From Selaginella moellendorffii (lineage: Eukaryota; Streptophyta; Lycopodiopsida; Selaginellales; Selaginellaceae), in assembly GCF_000143415.4 (NCBI RefSeq), contig NW_003314380.1, positions 23,613 through 87,612 of the forward strand: a stretch of 64,000 bases of DNA, written 5' to 3'. The position numbers were made by a program, and so were the translations under genes. The notes under the pieces were generated by a model. The model had not been told where the DNA came from. It did no database searches and worked only from the letters and a program-made list of their open reading frames with translations. Positions 55,084 through 64,000 of the stretch are shown piece after piece (positions within the stretch are counted from its first letter, which is position 1; the number at the start of each line of letters is the position of its first letter).

Positions 55084-56498
55084 ATGGAGGAGGAGGAGGC
55101 ACACCCCGGCAGCGCTGCTTGTGATTTCCCAGTGCTACGCGTGGTCGGCGCATTGGAACGTGTGAGGCCGCTCCCGGCGGGGCGGCATTCTCTGCTGGCT
55201 CGGATCGCGCGAGGTGCGCGCTCCGTCTTGGATCACCGGCCGGAGGATTCCGTGGCGCTCAATGCCGAGCGCGCAATGCTGCTCTTCAGCTCCGCCGCGC
55301 TGGGGTCTCGAATCAGCGGCCCCCTAGGTCGGAATTCTTCTCCTCCCGGTAATATCTCTTCCAGGCCTAAAGAAATTAGAGAGAGAGGGAATGATCCGGA
55401 CAAGAGGCTGCGTCTCACTGGCTCCCACGCTGTAAGTTTTCCACGATCTTCCTTGCAAAATTCTAGTTTTGATTGTTATTGATCAACTTTTCTTTCAAAG
55501 TTCTAGTTTTCTTCGATCGTTCCAGAGTGTAACTTTCTTGGTTTTTTGTTTGAAAGTTCTGGTTTTCTTCAATCGTTCTAATGGAGAACTGACTGTTTTC
55601 GATCAACTTTCTTCGTTTTTCTTTCTAGATTGGATCGAGAACCATGGTGGACAGTGTGATCGAGGGGACGAGCATCCAATTCACAGAGCTCCGTGTGAGA
55701 ATTATCCACACGCCTCCAATCCCTCGACTTGCGGATGGACGAATCTCTCTCACCGCTGGGACTGACTTGCGTTGTCGCCATCGTGTCGCCGTGGAGAGCA
55801 TGATGTGGTGCAAAACTGCTGTAATTTTTTAGCACCAATCAGTGTGTGTTCTTTCACATACTTCTTTTCTTACGTTTTTCTTTTTTTGTTCTTCATTGCA
55901 GTTCTCAAGACGATAAACATTCCTTGTCGAGCATCGTTTCCAGCACCGACTTTTCGTCGCCACCGGCCTGGGGGATTGCAACCTCTCACAAGTGAGTAAA
56001 TCTTATTCTATTTCTTCAGTTCTTTCAAGCAAAGAGATACGATTTTCTATGCCATTTGTTTTTCGGCTTGTGCAGATTTGCCAGAGGATTAAGCGTGTTT
56101 TCCAGATACAGCAACGATCACTACGCCGGGAAGAGCGTGATCTTGCAGGTATGTTCGTGCAGCTTCCACGACGATGCGAGAGAAAATTTAAATGGCATTT
56201 ACTTGTCGTACAGGCTGTTCAGAGGCACGGGAGGAATACTATATCGCCGATCTGCTCAGTTGCCTCTAAAGGGCGAGTGCAAGCTGGAATCACATGGAAG
56301 AGCACCATTCACTGCAGCAAAGGTTGTTTTTCTTCTCTTCCATTGTTTTCTTTACAAATTCGTGTGTGCTCGCCTGTTCTCTTCCCAGAGAATGGAAGCG
56401 AGGATTTTTTCCAGGTGAAAGCGCTCTGGAGCCAAAAAGGCGCCTTCTCCGTGCTCTTGAAAGCCCAGCTCGGGGATCCAGTAGAATGGTCGCAGTGA
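55084..56498 (+). CDS. Hypothetical plant protein, six exons
   Basis: Six exons (55084-55431, 55629-55807, 55902-55991, 56076-56148, 56214-56322, 56389-56498) keep phase and encode 302 residues. It begins MEEEEAHPGSAACDFPVLRV. A middle segment alternates short polar and hydrophobic strands (TSIQFTELRVRIIHTPPIPR; GRVQAGITWKSTIHCSK) and the end is VLLKAQLGDPVEWSQ. The pattern could be a beta-rich protein, possibly a membrane barrel, but I recognise no family. The exon 2 donor (ATGATGTG|GTGCAA) is chosen because the later GT leads to a stop. Confidence 0.55.
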
Positions 56499-56674
56499 GC
56501 AAAGAGAAAAAGAGATTTTTTATGTAAATAAGAGATTAAAAAAAGCTTTTCCAGCCAATCAGCAAGCCGAGAAAAGCGAGAAAACGCGAGAAAATACCGA
56601 TTTTTCGGAGCTCGCCAGCCAAGTGAAGCGACAGTATCTCAGTTCTTCCCTAAAATAGCGGGAGTCAACTGAAA

Positions 56675-56750
56675 GAACACGCTGCCCGGCGGTTAGGCCG
56701 CGCTGCCCGGCAGTTTAGTTAGCGGCATTTCAAAGTAGCGGGCAGCGGGC
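56675..56750. repeat. GC-rich palindromic cluster
   Basis: Two copies of cgctgcccggc on the left face gcgggcagcgggcagcg on the right, so the segment can fold. It sits upstream of the SIAMESE-related gene, followed by a GGC triplet run near 56811-56830. Confidence 0.7.
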
Positions 56751-56925
56751 AGCGCCTATAGCTCCCGACACTCAACTGGAAAGAGTGTTTTGTGCTGCTC
56801 TAGTGTCCCCGGCGGCGGCGGCGGCGGCGGGAGCTTTCTTTGCCAATTCTTTGCCAAGATCAAAGGGGAGAGCAACAGCGCTGGATCTAGAGCTCCACCG
56901 AGCGAGTGTGAGTGGATTTCTTGGC

Positions 56926-57273
56926 ATGAATTTGTGTGGAATTGGGCTTCGAAGTGTTAAGATCTCTCCCCAATTGGAGGCGGAAGATCGTAGGATGAGT
57001 GGGAGCCAGGCCGCAGAGGAAAGGAAAGAGGAAGAATGCGCGACTCCAAAAGGGCGGCAGCACCAAATTCCCGAGCCAGCAGCGTGGGCGCCGCCGCAGC
57101 CGCCCAACAAGCCCCGCCCCGCCAAGAGGAACAGCAATTGGAGCAGGGATTTCTTTGTGGTGGCTGACGATGATGAGATCTTCGCTCCACTACGCAACGA
57201 GCAGCATCACCAGCCTCGAAAGGTCCACAAATCCGAGCTCACGATCCCCTGCACAAATGCAGTGAAGTGGTAA
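56926..57273 (+). CDS. SIAMESE-related cyclin-dependent kinase inhibitor
   Basis: Intronless, 115 residues from the ATG at 56926, or 92 from the ATG at 56995. The layout matches SMR inhibitors: an N-terminal VKISPQLEAED, then ECATPKGRQHQIPEP (family CTTP...HKIP), a Pro-rich KPRP segment, and the C-terminal FFVVADDDEIFAPL, which resembles the SMR EI-x-FF end. The longer start is preferred because SMR proteins have an N-terminal I/L-P-x-IKI motif. SMRs block CDK activity and promote endoreduplication or growth arrest. The last residues (TNAVKW) are atypical. Confidence 0.75.
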   Translation: MNLCGIGLRSVKISPQLEAEDRRMSGSQAAEERKEEECATPKGRQHQIPEPAAWAPPQPPNKPRPAKRNSNWSRDFFVVADDDEIFAPLRNEQHHQPRKVHKSELTIPCTNAVKW

Positions 57274-57639
57274 TTGTTAATAGTACATTAAAACTAACTT
57301 AATTATAATTAATGTTTATATTAATTCAAATGTATATATATTTATAAAGGGTGATTTTCCTTTTCTTATCAACGAGGGACCATCGAATATTCTTTGAATT
57401 TGAACACCAAAATCAGCCACTGGGTTTAGCCGTCCGATGACACCATCCTACGGCCCAGTTTTGATCTTAGAGAAAATCCCCGGGTCATCCAACCGGCGGC
57501 GAAGGATCACAGACGAATCCCCCGAGCTAGAGAACGGGCGCTCTGATCCCTCGACTCCCGCGGTCTCGTCGCTTTCTCGCCACGTTTCTAAGATGTAGCC
57601 ATCCATTTTCGACAACGCCCCTGTGCGCGCTGGCCGATC

Positions 57640-58325
57640 ATGGATGCGTCTGGGGGGATCTCCCGTTCAATGGCGAGCTCAATAGCCAGGAGTTTGATTC
57701 CTTGCTTCGGTTTCTCGAGCAGCAGGAGGAGAACGAGTCCTGCGCTGCTGCCTTCGCATCGGCGCTAAAGCATGGTGACGCGCCAATGCAGGCAGAGCAG
57801 TCATCAAAGGGTGAGTCAAAGCTCTTCTTTTACTCGCTTTTCCGCTTACAGGTTTTCGGGAAGACGCATTGCTGCAGCGTTTCTCGTTGGAACGAATTCA
57901 CTCCGGAGATGGAGGGGAGAATTCTTGTTTTCAAGAAGATCAGCAGCACCAGCACGACATTCTCCAGCAGGCACGGCCAGAAGATGCAAAAAGATATCTC
58001 CACCCCATAGCTGCAACAGAGAAGCTGGAAGAATGGTGGAAGAAGAACATAGAAAATCCGTATCCGACGGTAAGATTCTTGCTTCTTATGGTCTTTTCTT
58101 CCCTATGTATAGAAACTAACACTTGCATCTATTCAGGACGAAGAAAGAAGTGAGTTGGTAGCAGAGACAGGATTGAGTGAGCAACAAATCTCTTACTGGC
58201 TCAACAATAAGAGGAGACGCACAAAGACGGTGATTTCATCCTGTGTCGTGGTTCTCAAGGAATGTTACCGCTCTAGAGGGCCACCAGCCCAACCATGTGG
58301 TTTCTGTCGTCGATTACCTGATTGA
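57640..58325 (+). CDS. TALE-like homeodomain protein, with a probable frame error in exon 1
   Basis: Exons about 57640-57810, 57852-58069 and 58137-58325. The homeodomain is TEKLEEWWKKNIENPYP|T then DEERSELVAETGLSEQQISY and WLNNKRRRTK. The PYP loop is the three-residue extension of TALE proteins, but the recognition helix (WLNNKR) is unlike KNOX/BEL (WFINAR), so its class is uncertain. Exons 2 and 3 join perfectly. In exon 1 the frame needed (LLRFLEQQEENES) has no ATG. The ATG at 57640 would reach it if the run of six Gs near 57651 were seven, which would give 192 residues. The tail after the homeodomain is Cys-rich. Confidence 0.7.
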
Positions 58326-59839
58326 TCTGTTTTATAGGGCATTCTTCACGCAGCATTGCACAACGAGTACTGGAGACTCATTGCATTCTTTTCTAGCGTG
58401 AGTGCACTTTGTTATCGAAAGCAGAGGAAGTTCCTCCAGTCGCATTGATCCAATCGACGATACGTTGTCTATGAGCCGAGCATCTTTACACGAAGGTGGA
58501 AACGTTGCATATGCAAGTAAAATACATGACTTGCCTCATTTAATATTTACAGCGATGTCCCAGCACTCTCAGATCACTGGCTTCAATATATTCTTTCACG
58601 TAGCTCCTCAAACGAGATAATCGACATATACGACATTGCTGTAATATTCTTAGAATATTCTGTTATACCCAAAGGATTCTGTCAAGGTTTTAAATTGACA
58701 GTTTTAGAGGCAATAAAGGATAAAAAGAACATTAATTATAATAAAATTAAATCCAATCTCAAATTCTTAGTGGCAATTGTTAACTAATAGAGGTTCAGAG
58801 TTTAGATCCTATTTTTCAGTTAATCTGCATGTTGCATGCAGTCACATTTTGTTTTATTATCGTATTTATTAATCCAATTGATCTAAATTTTATAATTTAT
58901 AAACATAAAATTAATCTTATTGCATATCAACCATTAGATGGTAGAATATCTTAGGATATTTAAGCATATTCTAGGTATATCCATTACCATCCTTACAGGT
59001 TTGATTAAGCAAACCTAAAGCTTTATTGTAATAACTAAAAGCAAATTTTGTATTGAGACTAATTATTAGAGTAAGAATTCTCTATTTATAATGTAATTTT
59101 ATATAAATTATTTTTATTAATAATATAAATATCTTTCTTGTCTTATTTCTCTGTAATTTAATATAAAAAATTTATTAATAATAATGTAACATCCATAATA
59201 TTGCAGATCTAAAGCTTAGTATTTGAATCCATTCCAACAAATACATAATAAGAAATATATATATGCTTGCAAGGGATGAAAATTTTACCATAGACCTCCC
59301 CATTTATAGTATCAATTCCAAGGTTGAGAACTATAAATTTGTGATGATGGTATTATTGTTTGATACTGTTACTTTTAACTTTTGCCTTCAACTTTCAACT
59401 CCAATGCCTTTAAATATGTTATTCTTTGAGCAAGTATTTGTAATTTTCACATATTTGTTTTTTTTTTTTTTTTTTAATTTCTTGAGAAAGTTTTGGGCTT
59501 GAGCTTCTAACTTTGGTTGTAAAGTGTTTTTTTTTCAAATTTAAAACCTATTTAAATTAGAGTAAATTAACTAATACATGTTCTAGTAACCTATGCTGCA
59601 ACTTATGTTGAATTAAACCATATGAATTGATCAAAGTGTTGTGGAGGATTAACATTGTCCCTAAAAAATGGAGCTGGAATATGAGTGCTTATTATAATCT
59701 GTTTACCACATAATTTTCCTTTAGTCCAAGCAAAACATTTGACAGTGAATTTTGTTATCATCATACTCCCTTATTTAAACGTGCTATTGGCATATGGCAT
59801 CTGGCATCTTTTATTCCATTTTTAGAATATTATTTCTGA
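58326..59839. other. AT-rich intergenic DNA
   Basis: Strongly AT-rich and without recognised genes. Contains the second copy of the dispersed repeat (about 58800-59060) and long T-runs. Confidence 0.5.
58800..59060 (-). repeat. Dispersed AT-rich repeat, copy 2
   Basis: The reverse complement reads ggtttgcttaatcaaacctg and later taccatctaatgg, ttaattttatgtttataa and atcaattggattaataa. The same landmarks occur in the same order at 9105-9375. The homology is diverged, but the two copies are in opposite orientation. Confidence 0.65.
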
Positions 59840-60089
59840 ATATACTTATAATCTAATGATTCAAATTCAAAAAATTCAAATAGATGGCATAGATCAAGTG
59901 CCAAAGGGGTGGCAACGCTTCAATGAAGATCAGCATCTCACTATCAGGTTTGTCTTTTTTTGTGTGTGAAACTACATTGTAAACCTTGGTGTGCAGCATG
60001 CAGCAGTGGTTGTACACAATAAGATGTTCATGATTGGAGGGAACCACTATGTGAACGATGTCCAGGTATGTAGCTTTTCGCTCTTTAAT

Positions 60090-61625
60090 AACTGTTTGTT
60101 GTGGGTGGCCACTCAAAAAACTTCCCCGACTCTGTCTCAGGTTAATGTAATGCAGAGGAGCTTTGAGATCCATCTCACTTCAGTGCTCTCTATCTCCAGT
60201 TCATGCTTTTCACACAGGGACTTTCACTTTCACTTGCAGGAACAAGATCCAGACTTGTAGTCAAGTCGCAAGGGGAAAAAGTTGAGGAAATTGGTGAAAT
60301 GGCTTTATATTTTTTCATTTTTGTGTTATAACTAAAACTTTGCAGCATTATGCAAGACAATGATTTAAATCCAAGCCTTCAAGAGTACACCCTGCTGTAA
60401 ACAACTCTCCTCCATCCCTCTTGCTGCCATCAGCAAATGGTGGGATTGTCACGGAGATGAAAATGGAAGAAAGTGCTCCACTATTATAGAGAGATTGATG
60501 TTTGCAATGAATGGTTTTCACCTCTAGTATCTGTCTACCTCGATTGTCCACGTGGTGGAGAACAACCTCTGGGCAATCGCCATGGACCACTTTCAAGCTA
60601 CATTAGTGCCGGAGATCTGGAAGAAAAGAGAGGCTTTTGTATGCATGGAGTTCACATCGATGGAATGGACATGCTCAAAGTCGGTGAGGTGGCCAAGGAA
60701 GCCATTGCGAGAGCTCAGAGGGGTGACGGCCTGATATTAGTGGAGTGTGAGACTCATCAGTATATAGAGGTCATTCTCTCACCAATCTGGACGAGCTCTG
60801 CAAGCCTGGTAAGTGCCTTGCTTTGTTCTTCACTCTCTTCTGGTTCTTTAGAAGCTAGACTTTGTTCTTTCTTTCTGTCCAGAGCAAAAGAGCAAGCATG
60901 CCGCTTGCAATCCCATCCCTCCTTTCAAGAAGTACTTGCTGGAAGAAAGACTAGCCAGTGAGGCAGAGTTGAAAGCCATCGAAAAGAAGAACGAGGAGAT
61001 TGTGGAGGATGCCGTGGAGTTTGCGGACACATCCCTTCTTCCACCTCATATCCAGATCCTGGAGAACGTTGGTGGATCGCTGAAGCTTTGGAATCTGGTG
61101 GGATGGGAAATACAGGGGCGAGGATCCAGCCTTCACACAACAAAAATGTTTAGAGACAGGATGCTTTTTGTTGTGGGTGGCCACTCATAAAACTTCCCCG
61201 ACTCTGTCTCAGGTTAATGTAATGTAGAGGAGCTTTGAGATCCATCTCACTTCAGTGCTCTCTATCTCAAGTTCATGCTTTTGACACGGGGACTTAACTG
61301 ATGTTGCACCTTTGCCATAGGTGCTCAATCTAAGAACACTGACCTGGTCCAAAGTTGAGCAAAAGCTCCCAATGTCTCCTTTTGTCCTTGTCCATGCCAC
61401 TGATCCCACCCTGTGCTGGTCATAGCCTGGTAATTTTTTTAGCTTTATACTTTCATCTTACAATATTCCTGAGTGTTTTCAGATTCTGGAGGACAGGATG
61501 TTGTTTGTTGGTGGCCACTTGAGAAACCCTTGACTCTATCTCAGGTTAATATAATGCATTTCAGTGTCTCACTTCAGTGCTCTCTATCTCCAGTTCATGT
61601 TTTTGATATACAGACTTTCACTTGG
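60090..61625 (+). repeat. Three direct repeats of a kelch exon-intron unit
   Basis: Copies at about 60090-60235, 61160-61300 and 61495-61625 each run from tggtggccactc-like sequence through ctctatctcaggttaat to ctctctatctc-agttcatg. The first two are nearly identical. Each unit holds a kelch glycine motif, a short intron and the start of the next exon. Confidence 0.8.
60540..61090 (+). pseudogene. Fragment of chloroplast pyruvate dehydrogenase E1-alpha
   Basis: Successive frames show VVENNLWAIAMDHFQATLVP and IWKK, GVHIDGMDMLKVGEVAKEAI, RAQRGDGLILVECET and YRGHSLTNLDEL. After an intact-looking intron (about 60809-60882) come KYLLEERLASEAELKAIEKK and VEDAVEFADTSLLPP. These match the C-terminal half of plastid PDH E1-alpha. 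Frameshifts separate the first pieces, for example between EIWKK and GVHIDG and before YRGHSL. The retained intron means this is a DNA-level copy, not a reverse-transcribed one. Confidence 0.85.
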
Positions 61626-62306
61626 TTGCTTTTTCCAACATATGGACAAGCTCCGGTGCATGTGACCTACTGTATCACGAACCTGAGATTGACCATTTGC
61701 TGTTTGAGGGGCCAGTCTGTTTCGCTGATCAGATCCTGCTTAGTGGAGTCATGTTTGGTGGAGAAGACTCCAATAGTTGTCTGCTCAATGACCTCAACAT
61801 CTGTGATCTGGAAACAATGACATGGAAAGCAATATAAGCCAGCACGGACATATATTGCATGTGAGGTATGCTATTTTGATTATCCTTGCTGGCCTTACTC
61901 CGATTCCATTTGTCATTTTCTGTCCTGCCTAGGGATTGAGTCTCGTCTTCATGTGTTTGAATGGCGAAGAAACATTAATAGCCTTGGTTTTTTTTTAGAC
62001 TGTGACTTGTATTGAGGTGGAAGCTGTCAGATGCATGTACTGAATACATACAAAAGCCAATCAGAGGTGTCTCCTGCTCTGAGTGTTGGTGGAAGCCATT
62101 TTACAGAGGTTGGAGAATCTGCAAATGTGCCCGAGAGCTCAATAATTTTGAAGGAACCAATAGATCATCAGCCTATGGTATCATGTTTTTGTGCGTCTCT
62201 TCCCTGTTTGATAATGTTATTTTACTTCTTTCCAGGAGAATGGCAGTTCACACCAAAGTTGCTGGAGCTTAAACAGGAGCTTGAGGTGGCTCTAGCATCA
62301 CACTAA

Positions 62307-64000
62307 GATGAAATAGCATGTACAGCTATGACTAGTCGAATATAAAGAAACCCTTAGCTTTTGTGAATTGCTTTAATGGCAAGGAGCTTATGCAGCATGA
62401 TAGTTCATGGCAGAATGAAGTAGAGGCACTCCAGCTTTGGCATTCTTGTTGGATGTCTCTATGCTTCTCTCTGAAAGTGATGAAAAAAATGAGATTGCTA
62501 CGCTCTAGGTCGTGTCAATGCTACTGTTGTCCACCAGCAGTGACATTCCCACCAGTGCTGCTTGCGGCAAGATCAGGATCATCGTTAAGTTTTAGGCAAA
62601 TTGATGAAGATGCCTAGAAAATGAGAGATGAAAACAAGAATAGAAAGAAAAAAAAGAACCAAAAAGGCTCTGGAAATATCTGTATAGCTGAGGGCAGAGG
62701 CTCTGTATAGCTGTGAGAAGACGCTTTGATTAGAAACTTGAGTCTCTTGATTAGAATCTTGGAGGGGTCAGGAAAACTTCCTAGCAGAGAGTAGAATTTT
62801 AAACCTTGGGAGAAAAGAAAGTTTGGATGACAAAAGCAAAGTACCTTGAGCATGTTGCATTGCATAAAATCCTGTCTTGGCTTCTTAAGATAGGAGGACA
62901 TTGTGCACATCCAAAATATTCAAGTCATGTCAAAAGTGTTTCTAAGAAGGATTTTCAGATAGAGACAGACTTGGATAGGACATTTAGATTCATACCTTGT
63001 CAAGATGCTCTCCATGTGTTTGAAAAAACTTTGGGAGGATGTAATGAGAAGGATTCCAAGCTGATGGCATTACTTGCATGTGCTTCTTGATGGCTTACAA
63101 TCATTGGCCATCAAGTGACAAGGAGTGGAAGAATTGGTGACAATATAAATGGAAAGTATGCATTTCAATGGTAAACCTTATTGCTTTAATCATTTTCTTG
63201 CAAAAGAATTTTGAACTAGAGAGGATAAATGTTGGTGATTTAGTGTTCTACATTCTTTTTCAAGTGTTTTAGGTTTTGGTCGTGATGAAGCAAGAGTAGT
63301 TACAACATTTTACAAAATTCAAATAAGATCTGGAAGATGATAGTGGTTGAATTTCCATATTTATGGGAATTTGTTTTAGGACTCGGAGCATTGCTTCCTG
63401 GCAAACATTTTTTAAAGAGTCATGTGTTAAATGTTCATCACAATAGTGAAATAGATTGTGCTCCCTATTTTCAACTAAGAAAAAAATTACATAAGTGACC
63501 ATTAAATCTCATTACCAAGAGAATCACAATAAATCATTATTCTGTTGTTTTATTTTTAAAAGATGTGTTGTTCTATTCCAAAGTATGCACAACTACATCT
63601 TCTCAAATTAAAATGTTCTCTACTTCTCCCAGTGGAGTTAGGGTCCTTATTAACTTATGTGTCCATGAGCCCAGTGTTAGAGTCAGCAGCTGGATAGTAG
63701 AGGCTTTACCATAATTGCCTACAAGTAGAGGTGTAATTGGGAATTTCATTCTCATTCACTGTGCAAGTAGGTTCCCACAGTCTTGGAAGGATGCCCTTTG
63801 TAGCATGACTCATCAGCTCAATAGCGAGAATGTCTTGGTAATTGTTACCAGAAGTGGCCAGCACTAAGTGAGTAGGTTGTTATTAGTGACATGGTATGCA
63901 ATGTACTACTTGAGCCATCACATTGCCTCTTGCAATGAGTAGGGCTGACTGCTTGGAAATGCACACACTAGGTAAGGGCTGTGAAGCCAGTGTTGGTGGT
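62307..64000. other. Right edge, no gene recognised
   Basis: One plus-strand frame (62806-63090) includes QIETDLDRTFRF, which vaguely recalls the start of a Rab-GAP TBC domain (QI..DL.RTFP), but nothing else supports it. The rest is AT-rich, with no RNA gene or repeat that I can support. Confidence 0.35.

Larger units (their letters stand above)
59880..62306 (+). pseudogene. Kelch-repeat pseudogene related to acyl-CoA-binding proteins ACBP4/5
   Basis: Pieces occur in the expected order but are broken and partly repeated: HAAVVVHNKMFMIGGNHYVN (59998), VLNLRTLTWSKVEQKLP (61321), AGHSLV (61417), MLFVGGH (61497) and VHVFDIQTFTWLLFPTYGQA (61590). A plus-strand NDLNICDLETMTWKAI follows near 61790. 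A C-terminal part near 62010-62306 has a coiled end (KLLELKQELEVALASH). These match the kelch half of plant acyl-CoA-binding proteins, whose acyl-binding domain is absent here. Stops and shifts occur in several frames. A fragment of another gene lies inside (60540-61090). Confidence 0.75.

Noticed and set aside
62806-63090. Possible TBC-domain fragment (QIETDLDRTF)
   Set aside because: Only about ten residues resemble the domain; later TBC signatures are absent.
1-64000. tRNA, rRNA or CRISPR features
   Set aside because: No cloverleaf with a GGTTCRANYCC box, no rRNA core sequence and no regularly spaced short repeats were seen in a manual read; a tRNA or rRNA scan was not run.

Overview
This is a window of a land-plant nuclear genome. 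Plant-specific gene families are everywhere: a MIKC-type MADS-box gene, a CC-type glutaredoxin, a PPR gene, a SIAMESE-related CDK inhibitor, chloroplast-targeted proteins and a chromodomain Ty3/gypsy retrotransposon. Coding genes are compact, most introns are 45-80 nt, and the PPR protein is an almost unbroken run of 31-residue S motifs. Together these suggest a lycophyte, most likely Selaginella. That assignment is inference; no species marker was checked.

Layout. 1-8.2 kb: two decayed Ty3/gypsy elements in opposite orientations, with an inverted copy of their integrase ends near 5.0-5.6 kb. 8.2-12.6 kb: AT-rich, gene-poor DNA. 13.2-21.5 kb: CC-type glutaredoxin, VPS11 (minus), an organelle RanBP2 zinc-finger protein (plus, start codons 57 bp from VPS11) and a MIKC MADS-box gene (minus). 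22.5-27.8 kb: repeated, decayed copies of an unidentified multi-exon sequence, a duplicated 5' end of the PPR gene and a captured HIRAN-domain fragment. 27.8-30.3 kb: the PPR gene. 30.9-33 kb: a calmodulin-like gene, a LHC-like thylakoid protein and a small unknown gene. 33.1-37.8 kb: three related membrane proteins with a DUF761-like tail. 40-44.5 kb: SVR1-like chloroplast pseudouridine synthase, inositol 3-kinase and a DUF716 membrane protein. 45.3-50.3 kb: GDSL lipase, WDR89-like protein and a RING-H2 ligase. 50.5-58.3 kb: XEG113-like arabinosyltransferase, alpha-carbonic anhydrase, an unknown gene, a SIAMESE-related inhibitor and a TALE-like homeobox gene. 59.9-62.3 kb: a kelch (ACBP4/5-like) pseudogene carrying an intron-containing piece of chloroplast pyruvate dehydrogenase E1-alpha.

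Exon structures were built by hand from splice consensus, reading-frame continuity and recalled family sequence. Fourteen spliced models kept phase across about 66 introns; one of them, the homeobox gene, needs an extra G. Individual junctions could be off by a base or two. The genes do not form one pathway. The strongest window-wide signals are an unusually high number of apparent GC-AG introns (5 of about 66) and repeated capture and shuffling of gene fragments.
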